Source: CAYMRB01 sp964392615
GTDB taxonomy: Bacteria; Planctomycetota; UBA8108
Length of the DNA: 12,819 bases
Assembly: GCA_964392615.1 (NCBI GenBank)
Contig: CAYMRB010000297.1
Span: forward strand, 1 to 12,819
Direction of reading: 5' to 3'
Shown here: positions 1 through 6,851 of the stretch, piece after piece
Numbering within the stretch: position 1 is the stretch's first letter
How the letters are laid out: each line of letters opens with the position of its first letter
Made by a program: the position numbers and the translations under genes
The notes under the pieces: generated by a model
Told to the model about the DNA's origin: nothing
What the model saw: only the letters and a program-made list of their open reading frames with translations
Database searches by the model: none

Positions 1-1020
1 GTCAGCCGCGCCGTGATGCTGCGGCTGTTCCCGGCCGAGAAGACGAACCTCGGCAACGTCCTGATCCTGGGAAGCGGCACGGCGACCGAAGCGCTCGCGA
101 AGGAGATCTCGACCCACCACCTCGACACGCTCACCGTCGTCGGCATCCTGACGACGGCGCTCGACGAGGTGAACAAGCGCCTGCACGGGATCGAGATCGT
201 CGGTACGGTCGGCCAGATTCGCGACCATGTCGACTATCGGCACGTCGATACGATCCTCGTGAATCTGCCCCGACACAGCGACGAGCTGCCCACCGACTAC
301 CTGATCCGCTGCAAGTTCTCCGGCATTCGCGTCACGTATGTCGGCGAGTTCTACGAGTGGCTCAGCCGCAAGGTGCTTCTCGAGAACTTCAGCCCGATGG
401 ACTTCCTCTATCGCGGCAACCTCGTGATGACGCGCTTCCGCTGGCTCGGCAAGACGGCGTCCGAGAAGACGATGGCGCTGCTCTTGCTCGTTCCGGCCCT
501 TCCGGTCATGGCGATCGCTGCACTGCTCGTTCGCCTGACATCGCCCGGGCCGATTCTGTACCGCCAGGTGCGCACAGGCCAAAACGGTCGCACCTTCGAG
601 GTGCTGAAGTTCCGGTCGATGGTCAACGACGCGGAGAAGAACGGCGCCGTCTGGGCCAAGCAGAACGACCCGCGCGTCACGACCTGGGGCAAGATCATGC
701 GCAAGACGCGCATCGACGAGCTGCCGCAGATCTTCAACGTGCTGCGGGGCGACATGAGCTTCGTGGGTCCGCGCCCCGAACGTCCGGAGTTCGTCGCGAA
801 ACTCGCCGAAGAGATCCCCTACTACGAGCAACGCCATCTGGTCCGCCCCGGCTTGACCGGCTGGGCGCAGGTCGCGTTCCGATACGGTAGCTCGATCGAG
901 GATACGGCGGAGAAGCTGCGGTACGATCTGTACTACGTCAAGAACATGAGCCTGATGTTCGACGTGCTGATCGTCCTCAGTACGGTCCGCACCGTCCTGT
1001 ACAACGGCGGCGCGCGCTGA
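1..1020 (+). CDS. Polyprenyl-phosphate sugar-1-phosphate transferase (exopolysaccharide initiation), 5'-truncated by window edge
   Basis: This membrane enzyme would load the first sugar phosphate onto undecaprenyl phosphate at the start of exopolysaccharide synthesis. The frame is open to base 1. A GTG at 13 and an ATG at 16 exist, but full-length members carry an N-terminal multi-helix membrane region, so the true start is almost certainly upstream. What remains begins with a Rossmann-like segment (GSGTATEAL near 70-100). Next comes a hydrophobic segment (about 470-535) and the bacterial sugar transferase catalytic domain, with KFRSM (about 607-621), RIDELPQ (about 709-729) and GDMSFVGPRPERP (about 748-786). 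The following gene is an XrtA-type deacetylase only 10 nt away, so the protein probably belongs to the EpsB-like subfamily that accompanies the PEP-CTERM/XrtA exosortase. That subfamily assignment is inferred from context and overall resemblance. Confidence 0.93.
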   Translation, partial: VSRAVMLRLFPAEKTNLGNVLILGSGTATEALAKEISTHHLDTLTVVGILTTALDEVNKRLHGIEIVGTVGQIRDHVDYRHVDTILVNLPRHSDELPTDYLIRCKFSGIRVTYVGEFYEWLSRKVLLENFSPMDFLYRGNLVMTRFRWLGKTASEKTMALLLLVPALPVMAIAALLVRLTSPGPILYRQVRTGQNGRTFEVLKFRSMVNDAEKNGAVWAKQNDPRVTTWGKIMRKTRIDELPQIFNVLRGDMSFVGPRPERPEFVAKLAEEIPYYEQRHLVRPGLTGWAQVAFRYGSSIEDTAEKLRYDLYYVKNMSLMFDVLIVLSTVRTVLYNGGAR

Positions 1021-1030
1021 TGGATTGCCG

Positions 1031-1990
1031 ATGAGCTCCGCGACACCTCACGAGACGGCAGCCTCCACGAGTACGACCGACTCGACCGCGATCGTCAACG
1101 CGATGACGGTCGACGTCGAGGACTACTTCCAGGTCGAGGCGTTCCGCACGAGCGTCGGCAAGGAGCGCTGGGACGAGTACCCCGTACGCGTCGAGGACAG
1201 CACGCGGCGGATTCTCGATCTGTTCGACCGCTACGAGGTCAAAGGGACGTTCTTCACGCTCGGGTGGGTCGCGGCGAAGTGCCCCAGCCTCGTCGAAGAG
1301 ATCGCGCGACGCGGACACGAGGTCGGGTGCCACAGCTACTGGCACCGGATGGTCTACACGCTGACGCCCGACGAGTTCCGGCAGGACACGGCCGACGCGA
1401 CGCGCGCGCTCGAAGACGTCGTCGGCCAACCGATCCGCTCGTACCGCGCGCCGTGCTACTCGGTGACGCCGAAGTCGACCTGGGCGCTCGAGATTCTGGC
1501 GGAGCTCGGCTACGAGATCGACTCGAGCGTCTTCCCGGTCAAGCACGACATGTACGGCTTCGACGGCTTCCCACGCTTCGCGGTGACGGCGCGGCTGCCG
1601 TCCGGCGGCAGCATCGTCGAGGTGCCGATGTCGACCGTACGACACTTCGGCATGAACTTCCCGGGCGCGGGCGGCGGCTATCTCCGCATCTTCCCGTCCT
1701 TTTACTCGCGGCACGCGCTGCGACGTGTCAACGAGACGGAGAGGCAGCCCGGCGTGGTCTACCTGCACCCGTGGGAAGTCGATCCCGAGCAGCCGAGACT
1801 CCCGGGGGGCCTGAAGTCGCGCCTGCGGCACTACACGGGTCTGCGGTCGATGGAGCGCAAGCTCGAGGGATTGCTCAAGACGTTCCGTTTCGCTCCGCTG
1901 AGCGAGATCGTCGAGCGCTACCCGCCCCAGGGCGAATTCGTCGTCCCGGGCGACACCGACGATGCTTCGTCTCCCGGCACCGCGGGTTGA
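1031..1990 (+). CDS. XrtA/PEP-CTERM-type polysaccharide deacetylase (NodB domain)
   Basis: This is a predicted metal-dependent N-deacetylase (NodB/CE4 fold), 319 aa from the ATG at 1031, that would modify exopolysaccharide. Visible motifs are MTVDVEDYFQ at residues 25-34 with the catalytic-base Asp28, HSYWH at 101-105 (zinc-binding His101 and His105), SYRAPCYS with Arg139 and Tyr138, HDMYG further on, and YLHPWEVDPEQPR with His246. The DVEDYFQVEAF opening and the HPWEVDP-QPR stretch are characteristic of the deacetylase subfamily linked to XrtA exosortase loci. A TTG at 1025 is an alternative start with no better ribosome-binding site. The 24 residues before MTVDVEDYF are Ser/Thr-rich and look unstructured, without a signal peptide. 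It follows the sugar transferase by 10 nt and is very likely co-transcribed with it. Confidence 0.93.
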   Translation: MSSATPHETAASTSTTDSTAIVNAMTVDVEDYFQVEAFRTSVGKERWDEYPVRVEDSTRRILDLFDRYEVKGTFFTLGWVAAKCPSLVEEIARRGHEVGCHSYWHRMVYTLTPDEFRQDTADATRALEDVVGQPIRSYRAPCYSVTPKSTWALEILAELGYEIDSSVFPVKHDMYGFDGFPRFAVTARLPSGGSIVEVPMSTVRHFGMNFPGAGGGYLRIFPSFYSRHALRRVNETERQPGVVYLHPWEVDPEQPRLPGGLKSRLRHYTGLRSMERKLEGLLKTFRFAPLSEIVERYPPQGEFVVPGDTDDASSPGTAG

Positions 1991-2086
1991 TTGCGCGGCC
2001 CCCAAAGGGTCGATAGCATGAATGCGTCGTGGCCCCGCTCTGTCGCCGGGCTGACGATGGTGACAAGGCGCCCGGGCGGATCTCCG

Positions 2087-3103
2087 ATGTTGACCCGACA
2101 AGCAGCACAGACCTTCGACCGCCGCGGACTCGTCCGGCGAGGCGTGGTGGCGACGATCGCCGTCGCCCTCCTCCTGACGTCGCTCGTCGCTGCCGACGAC
2201 GGCAGGAACAAGAAGAAGGGCGCGGCCTCCGACGCGAAATCGCTGCGCACGAGCGAGCTGCCGACCATCCGGCTCGTCGGCGGGCAGGCGTTGGTCGGGA
2301 AGCTGGCGGAGTCGCACGTCTCCGTGCAGACGCGCTACGGGCGCTTGAAGGTACCGATGACCGACGTTGTCCGCATGCGGTTACGGCCGCGGCTGTCCGC
2401 GGAAGGCGAGGCGCGGGCGCGCGAGATCCTCGCGGGCCTGGTCGCGGCCGGCGAGAGCGACGCCGACGACGAGGCTTTCATCGCCGCACTGACCGCGATC
2501 GGCCCCGGCGCCTACTGGCTGCTCTCCGACGCGACCAGGAGCACGGAGAACGACGCCGTCAAGGACGCCATCGAGTCCGTCCTGACCGAGCTGCGCGCGA
2601 TCGAAGACGTGTACCTCGAGAAGGACGACGAGATCGCGACCGTCCGCTTCACGATCCGCGGCCAGCTCGTCCAGGAGGCCTTCCACGTCGAGAGGTTCGG
2701 CAGCGTGCTGACGCTGCCGAGAAGCGACGTCATCGAGCTCGCGTGGGGTGAGCTCGAGGTCCGCAAGGTCTTCAAGGTCACCGGCCAGCACAGCGAAGGC
2801 TCGAATCGCTTCCTCGACACCGGTCTCGAGGTCAAGAAGGGCCGCAAGTTCACGCTCAAGCCGAGCGGCTCGATGACCTGGCAGGGTCAGTCATTCGGCC
2901 CCGGCGGCATCAGCAACCACACGTGGAACAGCCGCCGGATGGGCTGCCTGCAGTGGCGCGTCGGGAAGGGCAGCTGGACGGTGCTGTCCGAGGATTTCGA
3001 GGGCAAAGCCGACTCGGCCGGCGTGCTGCAGTTCTGCGTCCACCTGACGGGCGCGGCGGGCTCGGGCGAGTTCAAGGTCGAGTATCGCGCGACCAAGAAG
3101 TAG
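2087..3103 (+). CDS. Secreted protein with duplicated beta motif and lectin-like C-terminal domain
   Basis: No named family is certain. From the ATG at 2087 the protein is 338 aa, with an Arg-rich start, a hydrophobic core (VVATIAVALLLTSLVAA) and likely signal-peptidase cleavage near residues 35-37, so it is exported. Two similar elements follow, around residues 61-100 and 185-221. Both end in R-[YF]-G-x(4-5)-P-x-[TS]-D-V-[VI], and a mainly helical stretch separates them, which suggests an internal duplication of a small beta unit. Residues about 235-338 (FLDTGLEVKKG, SGSMTW, FGPGGISN, GCLQWRVGKG, GEFKVEY) resemble the PA-IL/LecA-like galactose-binding beta-sandwich. A role in binding cell-surface or environmental sugar is inferred. 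Other in-frame starts are TTG 1991, ATG 2018 and ATG 2057. They would give implausibly long regions before the hydrophobic core, though 2018 has a weak AAAGGG upstream. Confidence 0.8.
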   Translation: MLTRQAAQTFDRRGLVRRGVVATIAVALLLTSLVAADDGRNKKKGAASDAKSLRTSELPTIRLVGGQALVGKLAESHVSVQTRYGRLKVPMTDVVRMRLRPRLSAEGEARAREILAGLVAAGESDADDEAFIAALTAIGPGAYWLLSDATRSTENDAVKDAIESVLTELRAIEDVYLEKDDEIATVRFTIRGQLVQEAFHVERFGSVLTLPRSDVIELAWGELEVRKVFKVTGQHSEGSNRFLDTGLEVKKGRKFTLKPSGSMTWQGQSFGPGGISNHTWNSRRMGCLQWRVGKGSWTVLSEDFEGKADSAGVLQFCVHLTGAAGSGEFKVEYRATKK

Positions 3104-3113
3104 CTGCGTGCGG

Positions 3114-3153
3114 GTTTTGGGGTATACGGCGAAGACGCCGTATACCCCAAAAC
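3114..3153. terminator. Perfect 18-bp hairpin, probable bidirectional transcription barrier
   Basis: The arms at 3114-3131 (GTTTTGGGGTATACGGCG) and 3136-3153 are exact reverse complements around a 4-nt AAGA loop. It starts 10 nt after the stop codon at 3103 and lies between two convergent genes, which suits a shared terminator. There is no U-tract after the stem on either strand; the T and A runs lie inside the stem. It is therefore not a canonical intrinsic terminator and may instead protect mRNA 3' ends or be a dispersed hairpin repeat. Confidence 0.5.
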
Positions 3154-3240
3154 GCCGCATCGGTGGAAGAGAGGGCACTCCGCAGCGGGCCGTCTTCTCC
3201 TCGCGCCCTCTGCCTTTTGGTGACAGCTGCTCAGAGAATA

Positions 3241-3259
3241 CCGCGCGTCACTTGCGCGG
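3241..3259 (-). terminator. Short GC hairpin over the stop codon of the DUF1080 gene
   Basis: CCGCGC at 3241-3246 pairs with GCGCGG at 3254-3259 around a 7-nt loop that contains the TGA of the minus-strand gene. Downstream on the minus strand the sequence is only mildly U-containing (TATTCTCT). It may be a weak terminator, but in DNA this GC-rich it could be chance. Confidence 0.2.
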
Positions 3260-4342
3260 CACGAACCAGACGTTGCGGTAGACGACGTAATTGCCGTGAT
3301 GCTGCAGGTAGACCGGTCCGGGCTTCGGGCTCTGGCCGTACGGTGCAGCCGTCGTGCCGCGCACCGGCGGTTTGCCGTCCTTGCGGAGCACCTTCTGGTC
3401 CTTGTGCACCAAGACGCCGTTGTGCCAGACCGTCATCACGGCCGGCGCGATCAGCTTGCCGTCCGCGTCGAACTTGCACGCGGTGTACTCGATGTCGTAC
3501 GTCTGCCACTGCAGCGGCGGGTAGCACATGTTCGTGCCGGTGATCTCCACCGAGTAGATGCTGCCGCAGTCCCCCATGCCGGGACTCTTGACGCCGAAGG
3601 AGTCGAGCACCTGGACCTCGTAGCGCCCCTGCACGTAGCAGCCGCTATTGCCGCGACCCTGGCCGCCGCGACCGGGGCCGTACGGCGTCAGAAACTCGAG
3701 GTGGAGCAGACCGCTCTGGAATTCCTGCTTGCTGAAGCAGCCACGCTCGAGGAAGCCGGCCTTGTTGACGGCCGCCGGCTGAATGTCGTCCGGTTTTCTC
3801 GGGTTTGGCTTGTTGCGCCGCCACTTGGCGACGTCCTTCTTGTTCGCGAACAGCACGACCGCGCCCTTCGGCGGCTTCTTGCCGAGGGTCTTGCTCTTGC
3901 GCTCGACGCGCTTCCGCTTGCCGACATCGTCGCCGCCATGGGCCTCGACGGTGATGACGCCGTCTTTGACGACGAGGCGCGCCTCGTCGGCCTCGAAGGT
4001 CGTCACGCCGTCCGTGGTCGTGCCCTTCGCCTCGCGCCGCCCGAGGCTCTTGTCCCAACCCGCCCCGGGCAGGCCGCCGGGGAAGCCGAATCCCTGGAAC
4101 ACGCCGACGCCTCCAGGAAGCGCGGCGATCTGCACGCCCCACTTCTCACCGTCGATCTCGCCGGCGTACTCGCCCTGCGTCTGGAAGTCGCGCCACGCGC
4201 TCGCGTCCTTGCGGACCTCCTCGATCGACTTGTACTCGGTGTTCGGACGCTTCTTGCCCTTCTTGCCCTGGGCGTCAGCGACGCTCGGCGCGACGAGCAG
4301 CGCGGCGACGGCGAGCCAGCAGATCGTTGTCGTTCGGTACAC
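3248..4342 (-). CDS. Secreted DUF1080 (3-keto-disaccharide hydrolase/GH16-like) protein
   Basis: This is an exported protein of 364 aa. The chosen start is the GTG at 4342-4340, because a strong GGAGGA (4354-4349) sits 6 nt upstream and the product then begins with a textbook signal peptide (MYRTTTICWLAVAALLVAPSVADA), cleaved after Ala24. The frame extends further to a TTG at 4420, which has neither property. The C-terminal half is a clear DUF1080 domain (PF06439): QEFQSGLLHLEFLTP, RGNSGCYVQGRYEVQVLDSFG, PPLQWQTYDIEY, TVWHNGVLVH and a final YLQHHGNYVVYRNVWF. The N-terminal region (WGVQIAAL, FPGGLPGAGWD) matches the extra segment seen in many planctomycete and verrucomicrobial members. Some relatives act on 3-keto-glucosides, but the substrate here is unknown. 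It is convergent with the lectin-like gene, and both products are secreted. Confidence 0.93.
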   Translation of the reverse strand: MYRTTTICWLAVAALLVAPSVADAQGKKGKKRPNTEYKSIEEVRKDASAWRDFQTQGEYAGEIDGEKWGVQIAALPGGVGVFQGFGFPGGLPGAGWDKSLGRREAKGTTTDGVTTFEADEARLVVKDGVITVEAHGGDDVGKRKRVERKSKTLGKKPPKGAVVLFANKKDVAKWRRNKPNPRKPDDIQPAAVNKAGFLERGCFSKQEFQSGLLHLEFLTPYGPGRGGQGRGNSGCYVQGRYEVQVLDSFGVKSPGMGDCGSIYSVEITGTNMCYPPLQWQTYDIEYTACKFDADGKLIAPAVMTVWHNGVLVHKDQKVLRKDGKPPVRGTTAAPYGQSPKPGPVYLQHHGNYVVYRNVWFVPRK

Positions 4343-4453
4343 GAGGATTCCTCCGTTTCTCGCGATCGCTTGTACAAAGAAGAGAGCATTCAAGGTACCC
4401 GCCAGCCCGCAGACGGACAAGCCAGGCGCGCGGCTCCATCACTCTTCCACCAG

Positions 4454-4504
4454 ATCGGGTCTTGCTGCTCTGCAGCGGCAGCCGGTAGAGCAGCAAAACC
4501 CGAT
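4454..4504. repeat. Long inverted repeat (18-bp arms, one mismatch) in a divergent intergenic region
   Basis: The arms at 4454-4471 and 4487-4504 are complementary at 17 of 18 positions around a 15-nt loop (4472-4486). The single exception (4461 against 4497) is C-A in plus-strand RNA but a G-U wobble in minus-strand RNA. It ends 34 nt before the ATG at 4539 and lies 112 nt upstream of the GTG at 4342. No gene ends nearby, so it is not a terminator for a known gene. It could be an operator, a leader-RNA structure or a REP/MITE-like element. The rest of the 196-nt spacer shows no convincing promoter. Confidence 0.7.
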
Positions 4505-4538
4505 AAAGATCCGCGCCCGAACTGCCGAAAACATCGAT

Positions 4539-5345
4539 ATGGCCTGGCTCGGAATCTGGTTCGACCACGAAGCACGCGAGAACGGCCCGCGCGACCCGGA
4601 CATGTTCCAGTCGCTCGTGGCGCCGATCACCTACCCGTACGTTCACGGCTTCATCGAAGCCGAGACGCAGCGCTTGACCAAGGGCGCCGACCCCGGCGGT
4701 CAGTGGCGGGACGACGAGCGATACGACGTCTACTACTCGATCGCGCACGACGGCTGTCAGACCGGTCTCGATCAGCAGGGCTGCCGCATCCTCGAGTGGC
4801 TGTTCACGAACTTCGATCAGGAGGGCCGTAGCACGCTGAGCTCCCGGTTCAGCGAGATTCCAGTGGTCATCCACGCGGTCGATCCGGCGCACGCCGCCGC
4901 GATGGGCAACGCGCTGACGCTCCTGCGCTTCCTCGGCGCCTCGGAGGATCAGGCGATCGCGAAGATGATGATCCATCCGTGGAATGCCCTGAACGGTCAC
5001 CCGATCATGGCCGCGACCGAGTACGAGAAGCGCGTGCTCGAGTTCCTGCACGGCGATGTGTTCTACCCCGAGGGCATCTCGCTGTTCCACGTCCTCGCCC
5101 GCCGCGACCTGCGGGCGCACCGCAAGCTCGCGCCGTGCTGCAGCGCGCAGATCGGCTTCATCACGCCGCTTCTGGAGTGGATCGACGAGTGCTGGCCCGA
5201 GACCGATGCCGAGCGCGACGACCTCGAGGGCAAGCTGCGCAACTCGCTGGGTGACGAGGCCCGCTATCTGACGGCCCAAGCGCGCAAGGCGCGCCGTGCG
5301 CGCGAAAACGCCTTCATCCGAGGGCTCGCCTCGGATCGTTCGTAG
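4539..5345 (+). CDS. Hypothetical protein of unrecognised family
   Basis: I do not recognise this 268-aa protein. The ATG at 4539 is the first in-frame ATG after the divergent promoter region, but it lacks a clear Shine-Dalgarno. The frame stays open far upstream only because it overlaps the opposite-strand gene. There is no signal peptide or membrane helix, so it is probably cytoplasmic. Aromatic residues are frequent in the first third (WLGIWFDHE, YPYVHGF, YDVYYS). Cysteines occur at 73 (HDGC), 82 (QQGC), 200-201 (PCCS) and 218 (ECW), and several histidines (70, then in VIHAVDPAH, MMIHPWNALNGH, EFLHGDVF) could form a metal site, which is speculative. The last 25 residues are Arg/Lys-rich and helical. 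Codon use matches its neighbours and there is no sign of decay. It stands alone, divergent from the DUF1080 gene and convergent with the LuxC-like gene 12 nt away. Confidence 0.8.
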   Translation: MAWLGIWFDHEARENGPRDPDMFQSLVAPITYPYVHGFIEAETQRLTKGADPGGQWRDDERYDVYYSIAHDGCQTGLDQQGCRILEWLFTNFDQEGRSTLSSRFSEIPVVIHAVDPAHAAAMGNALTLLRFLGASEDQAIAKMMIHPWNALNGHPIMAATEYEKRVLEFLHGDVFYPEGISLFHVLARRDLRAHRKLAPCCSAQIGFITPLLEWIDECWPETDAERDDLEGKLRNSLGDEARYLTAQARKARRARENAFIRGLASDRS

Positions 5346-5362
5346 CGGGGCGACCGGCTACG
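5341..5362. terminator. Small inverted repeat spanning both convergent stop codons
   Basis: CGTAGC at 5341-5346 pairs with GCTACG at 5357-5362 around a 10-nt loop. Each arm contains the TAG stop of one of the two convergent genes. The stem is only 6 bp and lacks a U-tract, so a shared terminator is possible but weakly supported. Confidence 0.25.
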
Positions 5363-6851
5363 CCTTTGCCGCCTCGGCGGGCATCTGGAACGCGCGGGCG
5401 CGGAACAGGAACTCGACGATGTTGCCCTCGTGCGGCTGCAGCCAATCGAGCTGGGTAGTCGGAATCGCGCCCAGGTTCAACCGATCGATGTGCGTCGCGT
5501 CCATGAGCGCCCGCGAGAACGCCGCGTCCTCGGTGACCGCCGTGCACACGAGCGTCGGTCCCATGCGGGCGATCATCTCGTCCTGCGGGCACTCGACGAC
5601 GCTGACGAACGGGAACATGTACTCCTTCGCCGCGACCGCCCGGTCGGGCGAATCGCACCAGACGACCGTCGGCCGCAGATACGCGCAGCGTTCCTTCTCG
5701 ACGAGGCGCGTGCCGAACTTCGCGGTCACGTCCTGGACGCCAGACTCGGCGACATCGACATCGATCATCGAATGGACCGCCTGCGCCATGCCGGGAACCG
5801 TGAACGCCGCGAGCTGCGAGCTCGGATCGTCCGGAGGCAACGGCTGGACCGGCCCGATGCGTTCCGCGATCGCCGCGGCGATCTCCTTGCCGTGGCGCGG
5901 CACCCAGACGCCCGAACAGTTGATGCAGCCGCGCCCGCTATTGCAGAACACGCTGTCCGCGATCCAGTCGATGTGCTTCTCCCACTCGTCGACCGTATCC
6001 TCGTCGAACACGATCTTGCTGAACCCGGGCCCGTGCACCTGCACGCGCGGGTCGCCCTTGTAGCGCTCGACCGTCGGAGCGCCGCCGAAAATCATCGAGC
6101 GATTGCAGCGCGCGATGACCTCGGCCCCCATCGCATGGCCACCCGGATAGATCGCGATCGCCTCCTTCGGCACGCCCGCTGCGGCAAACGCAGCGGCCAC
6201 GCGGTACGGCGTCCACAGCTCCTGTGAACCCGGCTTCAACACGAGTCCGATCTGCAGCGGGATGACCGGAAGCCACAGCGTGTGAACACCCGGCGAGTTG
6301 GACGGCAGCACGAGGCCGAGCGCCGGCGTCTGCGCCTGATAGCTGACGACGACGCCGCGCTCCTCGACGCCGTAGCCACGCGTCAGGATGTCGAGCGGCA
6401 GTCCGCGTGTCAGCGCGTCGAGCATGCGGTCCATGTTCGTCAACACGAAGTGGTTCTTCTTCATGTTGGCCTTGCACATGTGCTCCGGCAGCCCGGTCGT
6501 CGCCGACTGCTGGCGCGCGAAGTCCTCCGGCGACTGCTCGCCGTCGCCGATCGGCAGCGTCGCCTCGAGGTAGAGGTCGGCCGCGCGCTTCAGCATCTCG
6601 GTGAGGTCCGCCATCGGGATCTCGCACAGGCAGCCGCGCGCGCGTTCGATGTGGCGGGCATCCCGCGCGAGGAGACCGGCGTTCGCCCGGCTGACGCGGG
6701 CGACGGGCTCGCCCGTAATGAAGTGCAGGACCTCTTCTTCGTCGAGACTGCTGTAGGGCTCGCCCCACCGCAGCACCGGAATGTTCAACACGGTCTCGTC
6801 TCCCTGTTCGAGCTCGTCGTGGCGCCGCTTCGTTGCCGGATCAGTAGACAC
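5358..6851 (-). CDS. LuxC-like acyl reductase (aldehyde dehydrogenase superfamily)
   Basis: This 497-aa aldehyde dehydrogenase-fold enzyme probably reduces an activated acyl group (acyl-AMP or acyl thioester) to an aldehyde with NAD(P)H. Landmarks in order are the nucleotide-site stretch LPSNSPGVHTLWLP, VLKPGSQE with Lys206, the turn AAFAAAGVPKEAI, and the nucleophile motif FCNSGRGCINC with Cys309, equivalent to F-x-N-x-G-Q-x-C. At the usual ELGGK position the sequence reads HGPGFSK, so the general-base Glu of hydrolytic aldehyde dehydrogenases is missing. That is consistent with acyl reduction rather than aldehyde oxidation. The GTG start at 6851 lies inside the upstream gene (11-nt overlap), implying translational coupling. 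The partner is a LuxE-like acyl-activating enzyme. The LuxC label rests on this pairing and general layout. A plain acylating aldehyde dehydrogenase is the alternative. Confidence 0.85.
   Translation of the reverse strand: MSTDPATKRRHDELEQGDETVLNIPVLRWGEPYSSLDEEEVLHFITGEPVARVSRANAGLLARDARHIERARGCLCEIPMADLTEMLKRAADLYLEATLPIGDGEQSPEDFARQQSATTGLPEHMCKANMKKNHFVLTNMDRMLDALTRGLPLDILTRGYGVEERGVVVSYQAQTPALGLVLPSNSPGVHTLWLPVIPLQIGLVLKPGSQELWTPYRVAAAFAAAGVPKEAIAIYPGGHAMGAEVIARCNRSMIFGGAPTVERYKGDPRVQVHGPGFSKIVFDEDTVDEWEKHIDWIADSVFCNSGRGCINCSGVWVPRHGKEIAAAIAERIGPVQPLPPDDPSSQLAAFTVPGMAQAVHSMIDVDVAESGVQDVTAKFGTRLVEKERCAYLRPTVVWCDSPDRAVAAKEYMFPFVSVVECPQDEMIARMGPTLVCTAVTEDAAFSRALMDATHIDRLNLGAIPTTQLDWLQPHEGNIVEFLFRARAFQMPAEAAKA

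Noticed and set aside
977..2317. Long minus-strand open frame (446 codons) across the deacetylase gene
   Set aside because: It lies antisense to two well-supported genes and its translation is Arg/Val/Asp-rich low-complexity sequence typical of shadows in high-GC codon usage.
4343..4420. Extended N-terminus for the DUF1080 protein from a TTG at 4420
   Set aside because: The GTG at 4342 has GGAGGA at the right distance and yields a standard signal peptide.
4343..4538. Mobile-element insertion at the long inverted repeat
   Set aside because: No flanking target-site duplication or transposase fragment could be seen, so a MITE origin is left only as a possibility.
3296..4831. Long plus-strand open frame (511 codons) across the DUF1080 gene
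   Set aside because: The opposite strand carries a DUF1080 domain with signal peptide and strong ribosome-binding site. The plus-strand translation has no recognisable motif.
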